Source of the DNA: Streptomyces chartreusis
GTDB lineage: Bacteria > Actinomycetota > Actinomycetes > Streptomycetales > Streptomycetaceae
DNA length: 64,000 nt
Assembly: GCF_008704715.1 (NCBI RefSeq)
Contig: NZ_CP023689.1
Span: 1,860,001 to 1,924,000, forward strand
Reading direction: 5' to 3'
Position 1 is the stretch's first letter; each line of letters begins with the position of its first letter. The notes beneath the pieces were generated by a model. That model had not been told where the DNA came from and did no database searches. It saw nothing but the letters and a program-made list of their open reading frames with translations. The position numbers and the translations under genes are program-made. Of this stretch, positions 23,261 through 33,456 are shown piece after piece.

Positions 23261-26176
23261 GTGCATCCCCCACGCAGACGCAGAACCGCAGGACGGTTGT
23301 GGACGGCGGTCGTAGCGGCCCTGGCGCTCCCCTTGACGATGCTGAGCACGGGTTCGACACCTGCTCAGGCAGCGGCAGTTCAGTGCAGTGTCGACTACAA
23401 GACCAATGACTGGGGCTCCGGCTTCACCGCGGATCTGACGATCACCAACCGGGGTACGGACGTCATCGACGGCTGGACCCTGACGTACGGCTACGCGGGC
23501 AACCAGAGGCTCAGCAACGGCTGGAACGGCACCTGGTCCCAGTCCGGCCAGACGGTCACCGTGAAGGACGCCGGCTACAACGGACGGATCCCCGCCGGTG
23601 CCGCCGTCACCACGGGCGCGCAGTTCACGTACAGCGGCAGCAATGCCGCGCCCACGAACTTCGCGATCAACGGCACGAGTTGCACCGGCGCCCATCAGCC
23701 CCCGATCACCGTGCTGACCAGCCCGGCGGCGGGTGCCGTCTATTCGCAGGGCGACGCCGTCCCGCTCGCGGCCACGGCCGCCGCCGCGGACGGCGCGACG
23801 ATCGGCAAGGTCGAGTTCTACGACGACACGACCCTGCTGGGCACGGACACGACGGCGCCGTACTCGCTCTCGGTCTCAGGCTTGACCGTGGGCAGTCATT
23901 CGCTTCTGGCGAAGGCGTACGACAGCCTGGGCGCGTCCGCGGACTCCACGCCGGTCGGCATCACGGTCGCCTCGGGTCCCGCCGTGGTGGCCGCGCCGAC
24001 CCAACTCCCGGTCCAGCAGGGCAGAACGGCGACGTACGACGTGAAGCTGTCGACCCAGCCGTCGGCCAATGTCACCGTCACGACCGCCCGCACGAGCGGC
24101 AACCCGGCTCTGTCGGTGACCGGCGGTGCCTCGCTCACCTTCACGTCCTCGAACTGGAACACGGCCCAGAAGGTGACCATCACCGCGGCCGCCTCCGGCA
24201 CGGGCTCGGCGACCTTCGAGTCGACGGCCACCGGGCACGCCAAGGCATCGGTGACGGCGACCCAGATCGCGGCGACGAAGGCGTACGACGCCCGGTTCCT
24301 GGAGCTGTACGGCAAGATCACCAACCCGGCGAACGGCTACTTCTCGCCCGAGGGCATCCCGTACCACTCGGTCGAGACGCTGATCGTCGAGGCGCCGGAC
24401 CACGGTCACGAGACCACGTCGGAGGCCTACAGCTACCTTCTCTGGTTGCAGGCGATGTACGGCAAGGTCACCGGCGACTGGTCCAAGTTCAACGGGGCCT
24501 GGGAGATCATGGAGAAGTACATGATCCCGACCCACGCCGACCAGCCGACGAACTCCTTCTACAACGCCTCCAAGCCGGCCACCTACGCGCCCGAGCTGGA
24601 CACCCCGAACGAGTACCCGGCGAAGCTCGACACCGCCGTCTCGGTCGGTCCTGACCCGATCGCGGCCGAGCTGAAGAGCGCGTACGGCACGGACGACGTC
24701 TACGGCATGCACTGGCTCCAGGACGTCGACAACGTCTACGGGTACGGCAACTCGCCGGGCAAGTGCGAGGCTGGGCCCGCGGACACGGGGCCGTCGTACA
24801 TCAACACCTTCCAGCGCGGTGCGCAGGAGTCGGTGTGGGAGACGGTGCCGCAGCCGACCTGCGACCAGTTCAAGTACGGTGGGAAGAACGGGTACTTGGA
24901 CCTGTTCACCGGTGATGCCTCCTACGCAAAGCAGTGGAAGTTCACCAACGCCCCGGACGCCGACGCGCGTGCGGTGCAGGCCGCCTACTGGGCCGACAAG
25001 TGGGCCGACGCGCAGGGCAAGGGCGGCGACATCTCCGCGACCGTCGCCAAGGCCGCGAAGATGGGCGACTATCTGCGCTACGCCATGTACGACAAGTACT
25101 TCAAGAAGGTCGGCAACTGCGTCGGTCCGTCGACCTGCCCGGCCGGCACCGGCAAGGACGCCTCGCACTACCTGCTCTCCTGGTACTACGCCTGGGGCGG
25201 CGCCACCGACACCTCGGCGGGCTGGGCCTGGCGCATCGGCTCCAGCCACACCCACGGCGGCTACCAGAACCCGATGGCCGCGTACGCCCTGGCCTCCTAC
25301 GCCGATCTGAAGCCCAAGTCGGCGACGGGGCAGGCGGACTGGGCCAAGTCGCTTCAGCGGCAGGTCGAGTTCTACCGCTGGCTCCAGTCCAGCGAGGGCG
25401 CGATCGCGGGCGGGGCGACGAACAGCTGGGCGGGCCGGTACGCCACACCGCCCACCGGCACGTCGACCTTCTACGGCATGTACTACGACCAGCAGCCCGT
25501 CTACCACGACCCGCCGTCCAACCAGTGGTTCGGCTTCCAGGCGTGGTCGATGGAACGGGTCGCCGAGTACTACCAGCAGACGGGGAACGCCTCCGCGAAG
25601 GCCGTCCTGGACAAGTGGGTGGACTGGGCGCTGTCCGAGACGACCGTCAACCCGGACGGCACGTACCGGATCCCGTCGACGCTCCAGTGGTCGGGGCAGC
25701 CCGACACCTGGAACGCCTCGAGTCCGGGCGCCAACAACGGACTTCATGTCACCGTCGCCGACTACACCGACGACGTCGGCGTGGCGGCCGCGTACGCCAA
25801 GACCCTGACGTACTACGCCGACCGCTCCGGTGACACGCAGGCCGCGAGCACCGCCAAGGCGCTCCTCGACGGCATGTGGGACAACCACCAGGACGCCCTG
25901 GGCATCGCCGTCGCGGAGAACCGCGCCGACTACAACCGCTTCGACGACGCGATCCACGTCCCGAGCGGCTGGACCGGCACCATGCCGAACGGCGACGCGA
26001 TCAGCTCGTCGTCGACCTTCGACTCGATCCGTTCGTTCTACGAGGACGACCCGGCCTGGTCGAAGATCGAGGCGTATCTCGCGGGCGGTGCGGTGCCGTC
26101 GTTCACGTACCACCGGTTCTGGGCCCAGGCGGACATCGCCCTGGCCATGGGTTCGTACGCGGAGCTTCTCGAATAG
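23261..26176 (+). CDS. Secreted GH48 reducing-end cellobiohydrolase with CBM2
   Basis: A 971-residue exported enzyme. Signal peptide ([24 protein letters not shown]), CBM2 at about 40-145, a bacterial Ig-like domain at about 148-240 ([19 protein letters not shown]...), a second beta-sandwich module at about 243-345, then a complete GH48 domain to the end. [28 protein letters not shown] near residues 375-400 is the family signature and contains the catalytic-acid Glu. GH48 enzymes work processively from the reducing end and complement GH6 enzymes. GTG 23261 has AGGAGG nine bases upstream. A perfect CebR box lies in the promoter. Confidence 0.95.
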   Translation: MHPPRRRRTAGRLWTAVVAALALPLTMLSTGSTPAQAAAVQCSVDYKTNDWGSGFTADLTITNRGTDVIDGWTLTYGYAGNQRLSNGWNGTWSQSGQTVTVKDAGYNGRIPAGAAVTTGAQFTYSGSNAAPTNFAINGTSCTGAHQPPITVLTSPAAGAVYSQGDAVPLAATAAAADGATIGKVEFYDDTTLLGTDTTAPYSLSVSGLTVGSHSLLAKAYDSLGASADSTPVGITVASGPAVVAAPTQLPVQQGRTATYDVKLSTQPSANVTVTTARTSGNPALSVTGGASLTFTSSNWNTAQKVTITAAASGTGSATFESTATGHAKASVTATQIAATKAYDARFLELYGKITNPANGYFSPEGIPYHSVETLIVEAPDHGHETTSEAYSYLLWLQAMYGKVTGDWSKFNGAWEIMEKYMIPTHADQPTNSFYNASKPATYAPELDTPNEYPAKLDTAVSVGPDPIAAELKSAYGTDDVYGMHWLQDVDNVYGYGNSPGKCEAGPADTGPSYINTFQRGAQESVWETVPQPTCDQFKYGGKNGYLDLFTGDASYAKQWKFTNAPDADARAVQAAYWADKWADAQGKGGDISATVAKAAKMGDYLRYAMYDKYFKKVGNCVGPSTCPAGTGKDASHYLLSWYYAWGGATDTSAGWAWRIGSSHTHGGYQNPMAAYALASYADLKPKSATGQADWAKSLQRQVEFYRWLQSSEGAIAGGATNSWAGRYATPPTGTSTFYGMYYDQQPVYHDPPSNQWFGFQAWSMERVAEYYQQTGNASAKAVLDKWVDWALSETTVNPDGTYRIPSTLQWSGQPDTWNASSPGANNGLHVTVADYTDDVGVAAAYAKTLTYYADRSGDTQAASTAKALLDGMWDNHQDALGIAVAENRADYNRFDDAIHVPSGWTGTMPNGDAISSSSTFDSIRSFYEDDPAWSKIEAYLAGGAVPSFTYHRFWAQADIALAMGSYAELLE

Positions 26177-26220
26177 TCCCCGCCGGGCGCTCCGCGGGTT
26201 GGGCCGTGACTTGTCTGCGG

Positions 26221-26267
26221 GTCCGTTGTGGCTGGTCGCGCAGTTCCCCGCGCCCCTGAAGGGGCGC
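26221..26267 (-). repeat. Dispersed Streptomyces intergenic repeat, copy 3 (minus orientation)
   Basis: Read on the minus strand: GCGCCCCT/AGGGGCGC stem (26250-26257 with 26260-26267), then CGGGGAACTGCGCGACCAGCC-type block and CACAACGGAC. A second overlapping stem CTGAAGG-GGCG-CCTTCAG (26256-26273) is mutually exclusive with the first. It probably terminates GH48 transcripts. Confidence 0.65.
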
Positions 26268-26398
26268 CTTCAGGGCACGGCGTTTCCTCGGAACCGCCTG
26301 AAAGCTCCTCGTGCGTGGTCCCGTCACCTGACGGTGGGACCGAACCGCCGGGCGGCCCCCTCCCGCACAGGGGTCGCCCGGCAACTCTCGGGCCATGC

Positions 26399-26412
26399 GG
26401 AAAGCGCTTACC
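26399..26412. promoter_or_regulatory. LacI-type operator-like site upstream of GH74
   Basis: GGAAAGCGCTTACC has the AGCGCT core of LacI-family operators and is symmetric except at one position pair. It lies 44 bases before the GH74 start. It differs from the CebR consensus at its outer positions, so a different LacI-type regulator or weaker CebR binding is possible. Confidence 0.5.
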
Positions 26413-26455
26413 CCCCACCCGCTTCTCCCCACTCCCTTTCCGGAAAGGACCCCCC

Positions 26456-29104
26456 GTGCAAAGAACCCGCATCCTCACGGCGGTGCTCGCGCTGGCGGCC
26501 GGGCTGCTCGCGGGCGCTCCGCCCGCGCTCGGTGCCGACGCCGCGAAGAACGTGTCGATCACCGCCGACACCTACACCTGGAAGAACGCCCGCATCGACG
26601 GCGGCGGCTTCGTCCCCGGCATCGTCTTCAACCGCAAGGAGAGGAACCTCGCCTACGCCCGCACCGACATCGGCGGCGCCTACCGCTGGCAGCAGTCCTC
26701 GAAGACCTGGACGCCGCTGCTGGACTCGGTCGGCTGGGACGACTGGGGGCACACGGGTGTGGTGAGCCTGGCGTCCGACTCGGTCGACCCGGACCGGGTG
26801 TACGCGGCGGTCGGGACGTACACCAACAGCTGGGACCCCGGGAACGGCGCCGTGCTGCGCTCCGCCGACCGGGGCGCGAGCTGGCAGAAGGCCGACCTGC
26901 CGTTCAAGCTGGGCGGCAACATGCCCGGCCGCGGCATGGGCGAGCGGCTCGCGGTGGACCCGAACCGGAACAGCGTGCTGTACCTGGGGGCGCCCAGCGG
27001 CAAGGGGCTGTGGCGCTCGACCGATTCCGGGGCGTCCTGGTCGCAGGTGGCGAACTTCCCCAACGTGGGCAACTACGTGCAGGATCCGAGCGACACGAGC
27101 GGGTACGCGAGCGACAACCAGGGCATCGTGTGGGTCACCTTCGACGAGTCCACGGGCACGGCCGGGACCGCGACACGGACGATCTACGTCGGGGTCGCCG
27201 ACAAGGACAACGCGGTGTACCGGTCGACGGACGCGGGGGCGACCTGGTCGCGGGTCGCCGGGCAGCCCACGGGGTACCTGGCGCACAAGGGCGTCCTGGA
27301 CGCGGCGAACGGCTATCTCTATCTCGCCTACAGCGACAAGGGCGGCCCGTACGACGGCGGCAAGGGCCGGCTGTGGCGGTACGCGACGGGGACGGGCACC
27401 TGGACCGACATCAGCCCGGTCGCGGAGGCCGACACCTACTACGGCTTCAGCGGTCTGACCGTCGACCGGCAGAAGCCGGGCACCGTGATGGCGACGGCGT
27501 ACAGCTCCTGGTGGCCGGACACGCAGCTCTTCCGCTCGACGGACAGCGGCGGCACCTGGACGAAGGCGTGGGACTACACGTCGTATCCCGACCGCGCGAA
27601 CCGCTACACCATGGACGTCTCGTCGTCTCCGTGGCTGACCTGGGGCGCGAATCCGTCGCCCCCCGAGCAGACTCCGAAGCTGGGCTGGATGACCGAGGCG
27701 CTGGAGATCGACCCGTTCGATTCGAACCGGATGATGTACGGGACGGGTGCGACGATCTACGGCACCGAGGATCTGACGAAGTGGGACGGCGGCGGTCGGT
27801 TCACCGTCCGGCCGATGGTGCAGGGGCTGGAGGAGACGGCGGTCAACGACCTCGCCTCTCCCCCGTCGGGCGCCCCGCTGCTGAGCGCTCTCGGTGACGT
27901 CGGTGGCTTCCGGCACACGGACCTCGCCAAGGTGCCGTCGATGATGTTCACCCAGCCGAACTTCACCACGACGACCAGCCTGGACTTCGCCGAGACCAGC
28001 CCGAACACGTTCGTCCGGGTGGGCGATCTCGACTCGGGTCCGCACATCGCGTTCTCGACGGACAACGGCGCCAACTGGTTCGCGGGCACCGACCCTTCGG
28101 GGGTCAGCGGCGGCGGCACCGTCGCGGCGGCGGCGGACGGCGGCCGGTTCGTGTGGAGCCCGGCCGGGGCGAGCGTGCAGTACACGACGGGCTTCGGCAC
28201 GTCGTGGCAGGCGTCGAGCGGGATCCCGGCCGGGGCGGTCGTGGAGTCGGACCGGATCGACCCGAAGGTCTTCTACGGCTTCAAGTCCGGGAAGTTCTAC
28301 GTCAGTTCGGACGGCGGCGCGACCTTCACGGCGTCGTCGGCGAGCGGGCTGCCGAGCGGGGACAGCGTCCGCTTCAAGGCGCTGCCCGGGACGAAGGGCG
28401 AGATCTGGCTGGCGGGCGGTGCGTCGGACGGCGCGTACGGTCTGTGGCACTCGACCGACGCGGGCGCCACGTTCACCAAGCTGTCCGGTGTCGGGCAGGC
28501 CGACACGATCGGCTTCGGCAAGGCGGCGCCGGGAGCGTCGTACCAGACCCTCTACACCAGCGCGAAGATCGGCGGTGTGCGCGGCATCTTCCGTTCCACC
28601 GACAAGGGCGCGACCTGGACCCGCATCAACGACGACGCCCATCAGTGGGGTTGGACGGGTGCGGCGATCACGGGTGATCCGCGGGTGTACGGCCGGGTGT
28701 ACGTGTCCACGAACGGCCGCGGGGTCGTCTACGGCGACACCTCGGACGCGGGCGGCGGGACCGACCCCACTCCTGCGCCGACCGGCGCCTGCACCGTGAC
28801 GTACCGGATCACCAACCAGTGGTCGGGCGGTTTCCAGGCGGAGGTGCAGCTGTCCAACACCGGGTCGTCGGCCTGGGACGGCTGGTCGCTCGGGTGGTCC
28901 TTCGCGGACGGTCAGCGCATCACGCAGCTGTGGAACGCCGAGTACACGCAGTCGGGTTCGGCGGTGACCGCGCGGAACGTGAGCTGGAACGGGGGCGTCG
29001 CGGCCGGGTCGTCCGTGAGCTTCGGGTTCACGGGGAGCTGGTCGGGGACGAACGCGAGACCGGCGTCGTTCAGGCTGGGTGAACAGAGCTGCACGGTGGT
29101 GTGA
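26456..29104 (+). CDS. Secreted GH74 xyloglucanase with C-terminal CBM2
   Basis: An 882-residue exported endo-xyloglucanase. Signal peptide (VQRTRILTAVLALAAGLLAGAPPALG), then two seven-bladed propellers built of repeats ending in LYRSTDSGATW-type Asp-box strands. FNRKERNLAYARTDIGGAYRWQ near residue 60 has the first catalytic Asp, as in other GH74 enzymes. A PTPAPTG linker leads to a CBM2 in the last 100 residues (CTVTYRITNQWSGGFQAEVQLSN...SCTVV). GTG 26456 is chosen because GGAAAGGA lies upstream and a signal peptide begins there; the longer frame reads through the operator-like site. Confidence 0.93.
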   Translation: MQRTRILTAVLALAAGLLAGAPPALGADAAKNVSITADTYTWKNARIDGGGFVPGIVFNRKERNLAYARTDIGGAYRWQQSSKTWTPLLDSVGWDDWGHTGVVSLASDSVDPDRVYAAVGTYTNSWDPGNGAVLRSADRGASWQKADLPFKLGGNMPGRGMGERLAVDPNRNSVLYLGAPSGKGLWRSTDSGASWSQVANFPNVGNYVQDPSDTSGYASDNQGIVWVTFDESTGTAGTATRTIYVGVADKDNAVYRSTDAGATWSRVAGQPTGYLAHKGVLDAANGYLYLAYSDKGGPYDGGKGRLWRYATGTGTWTDISPVAEADTYYGFSGLTVDRQKPGTVMATAYSSWWPDTQLFRSTDSGGTWTKAWDYTSYPDRANRYTMDVSSSPWLTWGANPSPPEQTPKLGWMTEALEIDPFDSNRMMYGTGATIYGTEDLTKWDGGGRFTVRPMVQGLEETAVNDLASPPSGAPLLSALGDVGGFRHTDLAKVPSMMFTQPNFTTTTSLDFAETSPNTFVRVGDLDSGPHIAFSTDNGANWFAGTDPSGVSGGGTVAAAADGGRFVWSPAGASVQYTTGFGTSWQASSGIPAGAVVESDRIDPKVFYGFKSGKFYVSSDGGATFTASSASGLPSGDSVRFKALPGTKGEIWLAGGASDGAYGLWHSTDAGATFTKLSGVGQADTIGFGKAAPGASYQTLYTSAKIGGVRGIFRSTDKGATWTRINDDAHQWGWTGAAITGDPRVYGRVYVSTNGRGVVYGDTSDAGGGTDPTPAPTGACTVTYRITNQWSGGFQAEVQLSNTGSSAWDGWSLGWSFADGQRITQLWNAEYTQSGSAVTARNVSWNGGVAAGSSVSFGFTGSWSGTNARPASFRLGEQSCTVV

Positions 29105-29119
29105 CGACCGGCGGCGTTT

Positions 29120-30874
29120 TCACGGTCGTTCCGCCGGTGCGGGCGTGGCCGTGCGCCTGCGGCGCCGGATCAGGGAGGCGGCCGTGGCGGCCAGGGACAT
29201 CGCGATGGCGAGGGAGAAGACCACGACCAGGCCGTCGTGGAAGGGCTGGGAGATCAGGTGCGGGAAGAACTCCCGGCCGGTGAGGTGCGCGGCGTTCTCC
29301 GGCGGGAGCCCGCCGAGGATGCTGCCGCCGAGCAGGTGCTGGATGGGGTTGTAGCCGAGGAACGCGGCGAACAGCACGCCGACGGGCGGGAGTCCGGCCA
29401 CCGTGTGCGCGGCGCCGGCCGGGACGCCCTGCGCGGTCAGTCCGGAGGTCAGGGTTCCCGGCAGTGAGCCGGAGAGTCCGGCGACCATGAGCGAGAAGAA
29501 GACGCCCATCGACAGGACCATGCCCGCGTTCTGGAAGGTGGCGCGCATCCCGGAGGCGGCGCCGCGGGCCTCGGCCGGCACGCTGGACATGATGATCGAG
29601 GTGTTGGGGGCGGCGAACAGCCCGCCGCCGAGGCCGTTGAGGAAGACCAGCAGCGCGAAGAGCCCGTAGCCGAAGTCGGTGGGCAGGGCGAGCAGTCCGG
29701 CGAAGGACGCGGCCATCACCACGAACCCTGCGGCGGCGAACAGCCTCGCCCCGTACTTGTCCGAGAGGTATCCCGAGACGGGCCCGGCGACCAGGAACCC
29801 GACGGTCAGCGGCAGCATGTAGATGCCGGCCCACAGCGGGGTGTCGGCGTAGTCGTAGCCGTGCAGCGGCAGCCAGATGCCCTGGAGCCAGATGATCAGC
29901 ATGAACTGGAGCCCGCCGCGCGCGATGGAACCGAGCAGCGCGGCGAGGTTGCCGCCCGCGAAGGCCGCGTCGCGGAAGAGCCGCAGCGGGAACATCGGTT
30001 CGGCGACCTTGGTCTCGATCACGCAGAAGAGCGCGAGGACGGCGGCGCCGCCGATCAGCCCGGCCAGCACCCAGGGGTTGGTCCAGCCCATGGTGCGGCC
30101 GCCGTAGGGCTGGATGCCGTAGGTGATGCCGGCCAGCAGCGCGGTCAGCCCGACGGCGAAGGTGAGGTTGCCCCACCAGTCCATCCGGCCGGGGGTGCGT
30201 ACGCCGGTCTCGTGCAGCGACTTGTACGCCCACACCGTCCCGATGATGCCGATCGGCACGTTGACCCAGAAGACCGAGCGCCAGTTCCAGGTCACCAGGG
30301 CCCCGCCGAGCACCAGGCCGACGAACGACCCGGCGATGCCCGCGACCATGTTGACGCCGAGGGCCATGCCGCGCTGCCGGGCGGGGAATGCGTCGGTGAG
30401 GATGGCCGCGGAGTTGGCCATGAGCATGGCGCCGCCGACGGCCTGCGCTATGCGCCAGCCGATCAGCCACAGCGCCCCGCCCGCGCCCTGGAACGGGTCG
30501 AGGGAGAGGATCACCGAGGTCAGGGTGAAGATCAGGAACCCGGCGTTGTAGATGCGGACCCGGCCCCACATGTCGCCGAGCCTGCCGAGGGCGACCACCA
30601 GCACCGCGGTGACGAGCATGTAGCCCATCAGCATCCACAGCAGATAGCTGACGTTGGCGGGCTGGAGCGGGTCGAGCCGGATGCCGGTGAAGATGCCCGG
30701 CAGCGAGATCAGCACGATCGAGCTGTTGATGGTGGCGAGCAGGATGCCGAGGGTGGTGTTGGTCAGCGCCACCCACTTGTAGCGGGGGTGGTCGGCGCCG
30801 ATCCAGGCGCTGCGTCCGCGCTGCCGGGCGGCGGGTGCGCCGGCCCTGCGGTCGGTCGTCTCCTCGGTGGCCAT
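29120..30874 (-). CDS. MFS drug exporter, DHA2/EmrB family
   Basis: A 584-residue 14-TM transporter. KWVALTNTTLGILLATINSSIVLISLPGIF is the first membrane segment of the EmrB/QacA group, ALGRLGDMWGRVRIY is motif A, and GIAGSFVGLVLGGALVTWNWRSVFWVNVPIG is motif C with the following Trp-Arg motif. Probable proton-driven efflux of a toxic compound. It lies 51 bases after the MarR gene and the two are probably one operon, with MarR as repressor. ATG 30874 follows GAGAG. Convergent with GH74. Confidence 0.92.
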   Translation of the reverse strand: MATEETTDRRAGAPAARQRGRSAWIGADHPRYKWVALTNTTLGILLATINSSIVLISLPGIFTGIRLDPLQPANVSYLLWMLMGYMLVTAVLVVALGRLGDMWGRVRIYNAGFLIFTLTSVILSLDPFQGAGGALWLIGWRIAQAVGGAMLMANSAAILTDAFPARQRGMALGVNMVAGIAGSFVGLVLGGALVTWNWRSVFWVNVPIGIIGTVWAYKSLHETGVRTPGRMDWWGNLTFAVGLTALLAGITYGIQPYGGRTMGWTNPWVLAGLIGGAAVLALFCVIETKVAEPMFPLRLFRDAAFAGGNLAALLGSIARGGLQFMLIIWLQGIWLPLHGYDYADTPLWAGIYMLPLTVGFLVAGPVSGYLSDKYGARLFAAAGFVVMAASFAGLLALPTDFGYGLFALLVFLNGLGGGLFAAPNTSIIMSSVPAEARGAASGMRATFQNAGMVLSMGVFFSLMVAGLSGSLPGTLTSGLTAQGVPAGAAHTVAGLPPVGVLFAAFLGYNPIQHLLGGSILGGLPPENAAHLTGREFFPHLISQPFHDGLVVVFSLAIAMSLAATAASLIRRRRRTATPAPAERP

Positions 30875-30925
30875 GGCCTGCTCTCTCTGCGTTCCGGGAC
30901 CGGCCGTCCTCCTCGGTCGGGCCGG

Positions 30926-31375
30926 TCAGCGCTGGACGTCGCCGGGGCGGTCCGGCTCGTGCACCATCCGCCGGACGAGCGGTACGGCCGTCTCCATGGC
31001 CGCGCCCAGCGCTTCCCGCTCGTCCTCGGTCAGGGCGGCCAGCAGGTTCACCAGCCGCGCCTCCCGTTCCCGTCTGCGCTCGGCCAGCACCTCGCGCCCG
31101 GCGTCCGTGACGGCGACGAGGCTCACCCGTCCGTCGTCGGGGTCGCCGACCCGCCTCGCCAGCCCCTGGCTCTCCAGCCGCTGCACGAGCTGGGTCATCG
31201 ACGGCTGCGCGACGCCTTCCGCCGCCGCGAGCGCGGTCAGCCGGACGGGGCCCTCCCGCTCCAGCCGGCCCAGCGTGGAGGCGGTCGTGAAGCTCATGCC
31301 CCGGCGGTCCGTCAGGCTGCGGATCACGGTTCCCGCGACTTCGGCGAGCGCCCGGGCGATCTCTTCCGACTCCAT
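30926..31375 (-). CDS. MarR family transcriptional repressor
   Basis: A 149-residue winged-helix protein. The wing and recognition helix are in RLTALAAAEGVAQPSMTQLVQRLESQGLARRVGDPDDGRVSLVAVTDAGREVL, the classic MarR pattern including the DxRxxLVxLT-like wing. It is immediately upstream of the MFS exporter. ATG 31375 is preferred over GTG 31384, because the AAGG site is only one base before the GTG. Two palindromes lie in its promoter (31405-31433), suggesting autoregulation released by the exported drug. Confidence 0.88.
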   Translation of the reverse strand: MESEEIARALAEVAGTVIRSLTDRRGMSFTTASTLGRLEREGPVRLTALAAAEGVAQPSMTQLVQRLESQGLARRVGDPDDGRVSLVAVTDAGREVLAERRREREARLVNLLAALTEDEREALGAAMETAVPLVRRMVHEPDRPGDVQR

Positions 31376-31404
31376 CCGCTCCACACCTTCATTCGTATCA
31401 CGTG

Positions 31405-31433
31405 CCTATATAGGTTCCCTATTAAAAATAGGG
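31405..31433. promoter_or_regulatory. AT-rich paired palindromes upstream of marR-MFS
   Basis: CCTATATAGG (31405-31414) and CCCTATT-AAA-AATAGGG (31417-31433), both perfect, share a CCTAT half-site. They begin 30 bases before the MarR start and form the most AT-rich stretch I noticed nearby. This is what a promoter with overlapping MarR operators would look like. Confidence 0.7.
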
Positions 31434-31484
31434 TAAGAGAGGCGGCCACCCGGCGCACCGCGGTGACCGCCTCTCCCTACCGGG

Positions 31485-33359
31485 TCACGGTGTGTACACC
31501 GCGGGCCTCGGTGCCGTCCCCATCCCGTTTCCGAGGAAGAAGCTCGGGTGCGGAGGCTGGTTGTATGCCGTGTTCTGCCAGGCCAGACCCGTGCGGTACA
31601 TGGTGTCGTGGAGCAGGGTCGTGATCCTCGTGCTCGTCTCGTACGGCGTGGAGTAGATGCGCAGGGCCGTGTTGCCGCTGGTGCGCCAGACGACCTCCTC
31701 GCGCCAGTCGCCGAGGATGTCGCCGGAGAGCACGGGTGTGGCCTTGGTGCCGTTGTTCGAGGAGACACCGGAGCCGGTCAGCAGGCGGGTGTCGGACGAG
31801 GTGCCGTACTTGTCGATGTGGGTGCCGTCGAGGAGTTCGCGGACGGTGTCGCCGTCCCACCAGGACAGGAAGTTCACGGACGACGGCTCGCGGCCCTTGG
31901 TGGCGCCGGCCTCGTCGCGGACGGAGGTGTCGGAGGCGGACCAGACCTCGGCGCCGTCGTTGCCCGCGTAGATGTCCCCGGCCACGCCCCGGCCGTTGTC
32001 GCAGCAGGCGGCGAGCTTCCAGTTCACGGCGCCGTTCGCCGGGTTGATGTACAGCTCGGCGGGCTGGCTCGTGGACTCGGAGACCTTGAAGTACTCGAGT
32101 CCCGCGTGCGAGGGGTCGAGGTCACCGAGGTGCTGGGCGTCGCCGTGGCCGGTCTTCGTGGTCCACAGGCCGCTGCCGTTGTCGTCGACGGCCATCGCGC
32201 CGTACACGATCTCGTCCCTGCCGTCGCCGTCGACGTCCCCGACGGACAGGCTGTGCGAGCCCTGGCCGTCGAAGCCCTTGCCGCTGTTGGTGGAGGAGTT
32301 GGTGTCGAAGGTCCAGCGCCGCGTGAAGGCACCGTTCCGCCAGTCCCAGGCCGCGATGACCGTACGGGTGTAGTAGCCGCGGGCCATGATCAGCGAGGGG
32401 CGGGAGCCGTCCAGGTAGGCGGTGCCGGCGAGGAACCGGTCGACGCGGTTGCCGTAGGAGTCGCCCCACGAGGAGACCGTCCCCCGGGCCGGGACGTAGT
32501 CCACCGTCCCCATCGCCCTGCCGGTCTGCCCGTTGAACATGGTCAGGTACTCGGGCCCGGCGAGGACGTAGCCGGAGGAATTGCGGTGGTCGGCCGACGC
32601 ACTGCCGATCACCGCGCCCGTCCCGTCGACCGTGGCGTCGGCGGTCTTCATGGCGACCTCGGCCTTGCCGTCGCCGTCGTAGTCGTAGACCTGGAACTGC
32701 GTGTAGTGCGCGCCGGAGCGGATGTTGCGGCCCAGGTCGATGCGCCACAGCCGGGTGCCGTCGAGTTTGATGCCGTCGACGATCGTGTTGCCGGTGTAGC
32801 CGGACTGGGAGTTGTCCTTGGCGTTGGTGGGCTGCCACTTCAGGACGAAGTCGAGGGCGCCGTCGCCGTCGAGGTCGCCGACGGAGGCGTCGTTGGCCTC
32901 GTAGGTGTACGCGACCCCGTCGGGGGTGGTGCCGCCGGCCGGCGGGCTGATGGGGACGTCCTTGTAGCCCGGGCGGAACTGCACGGCGTGCACGGAGTCG
33001 GCCTGCTCGACGCCGCCCACGACGGCCCGGACGGTGTAGTCGGCCTGTTCGGGGGCGCCGGAGTGGAAGTAGTTCGTGGAGCCGGTGATCGGGGCGGAGT
33101 TGACCTTGGTGCCGGCCCGGTAGACGTTGAAGGAGACGTCGTTCGGGTCGGTGCCGAGCCAGCGCCAGCCGACCAGGTTGCCGGCGGCTGTGTGGACGCT
33201 GACGACGCCCCGGTCGAGGGCCTCGACCTGGCGGGCGGTGGCGGCCTGCGCCGTGCCGGCGCCGCCGAGCGTGGTGAGTCCGGCGGCGATCAGACCGGCG
33301 GCGGCGATGGCCGCGGACAGTGCGGCCCGGCGTCTGCGGTGCCTGCGCGGGTGCTGCAC
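31485..33359 (-). CDS. Secreted PL11 rhamnogalacturonan endolyase
   Basis: A 624-residue exported lyase. After a basic signal region (RRHRRRRAALSAAIAAAGLIAAGL) comes a short Fn3-like beta domain (RQVEALDRGVVSVHTAAGNLVGWRWLGTDP...) and an eight-bladed propeller with many calcium-binding VGDLDGDG, YDYDGDGKAE and VGDVDGDGRDE loops, the mark of the YesW/YesX family. The C-terminus ILGDWREEVVWRTSGNTALRIYSTPYET...HPSFFLG is conserved. It cuts the rhamnogalacturonan I backbone and would supply substrate for the GH105 enzyme at 10827. GTG 33359 follows GAGGAGG; the longer frame is not used. Confidence 0.93.
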   Translation of the reverse strand: MQHPRRHRRRRAALSAAIAAAGLIAAGLTTLGGAGTAQAATARQVEALDRGVVSVHTAAGNLVGWRWLGTDPNDVSFNVYRAGTKVNSAPITGSTNYFHSGAPEQADYTVRAVVGGVEQADSVHAVQFRPGYKDVPISPPAGGTTPDGVAYTYEANDASVGDLDGDGALDFVLKWQPTNAKDNSQSGYTGNTIVDGIKLDGTRLWRIDLGRNIRSGAHYTQFQVYDYDGDGKAEVAMKTADATVDGTGAVIGSASADHRNSSGYVLAGPEYLTMFNGQTGRAMGTVDYVPARGTVSSWGDSYGNRVDRFLAGTAYLDGSRPSLIMARGYYTRTVIAAWDWRNGAFTRRWTFDTNSSTNSGKGFDGQGSHSLSVGDVDGDGRDEIVYGAMAVDDNGSGLWTTKTGHGDAQHLGDLDPSHAGLEYFKVSESTSQPAELYINPANGAVNWKLAACCDNGRGVAGDIYAGNDGAEVWSASDTSVRDEAGATKGREPSSVNFLSWWDGDTVRELLDGTHIDKYGTSSDTRLLTGSGVSSNNGTKATPVLSGDILGDWREEVVWRTSGNTALRIYSTPYETSTRITTLLHDTMYRTGLAWQNTAYNQPPHPSFFLGNGMGTAPRPAVYTP

Positions 33360-33367
33360 GGGACGTA

Positions 33368-33380
33368 CCTCCTCGGGAGG
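33368..33380 (-). promoter_or_regulatory. Ribosome-site hairpin of the PL11 gene
   Basis: On the minus strand CCTCC-CGA-GGAGG: the GGAGG eight bases before the PL11 GTG can pair with an immediately preceding CCTCC. This could mask the ribosome site. Confidence 0.4.
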
Positions 33381-33456
33381 ACGGACGGGTTCCGTTCCCT
33401 CAGTCGCCGCCGTGCGTACGGGAGTTGCCGCGTTTCCCGGCCGGTTCCGCGGAATG

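Noticed and set aside
23876..26113. 745-codon minus-strand frame antisense to GH48
   Set aside because: Fully inside the GH48 coding region on the other strand, with shadow-type composition; GH48 has a complete domain and ribosome site.
26408..28642. 744-codon minus-strand frame antisense to GH74
   Set aside because: Antisense shadow of the GH74 gene, made of Arg/Val/Gly/Ala-rich low-complexity sequence.
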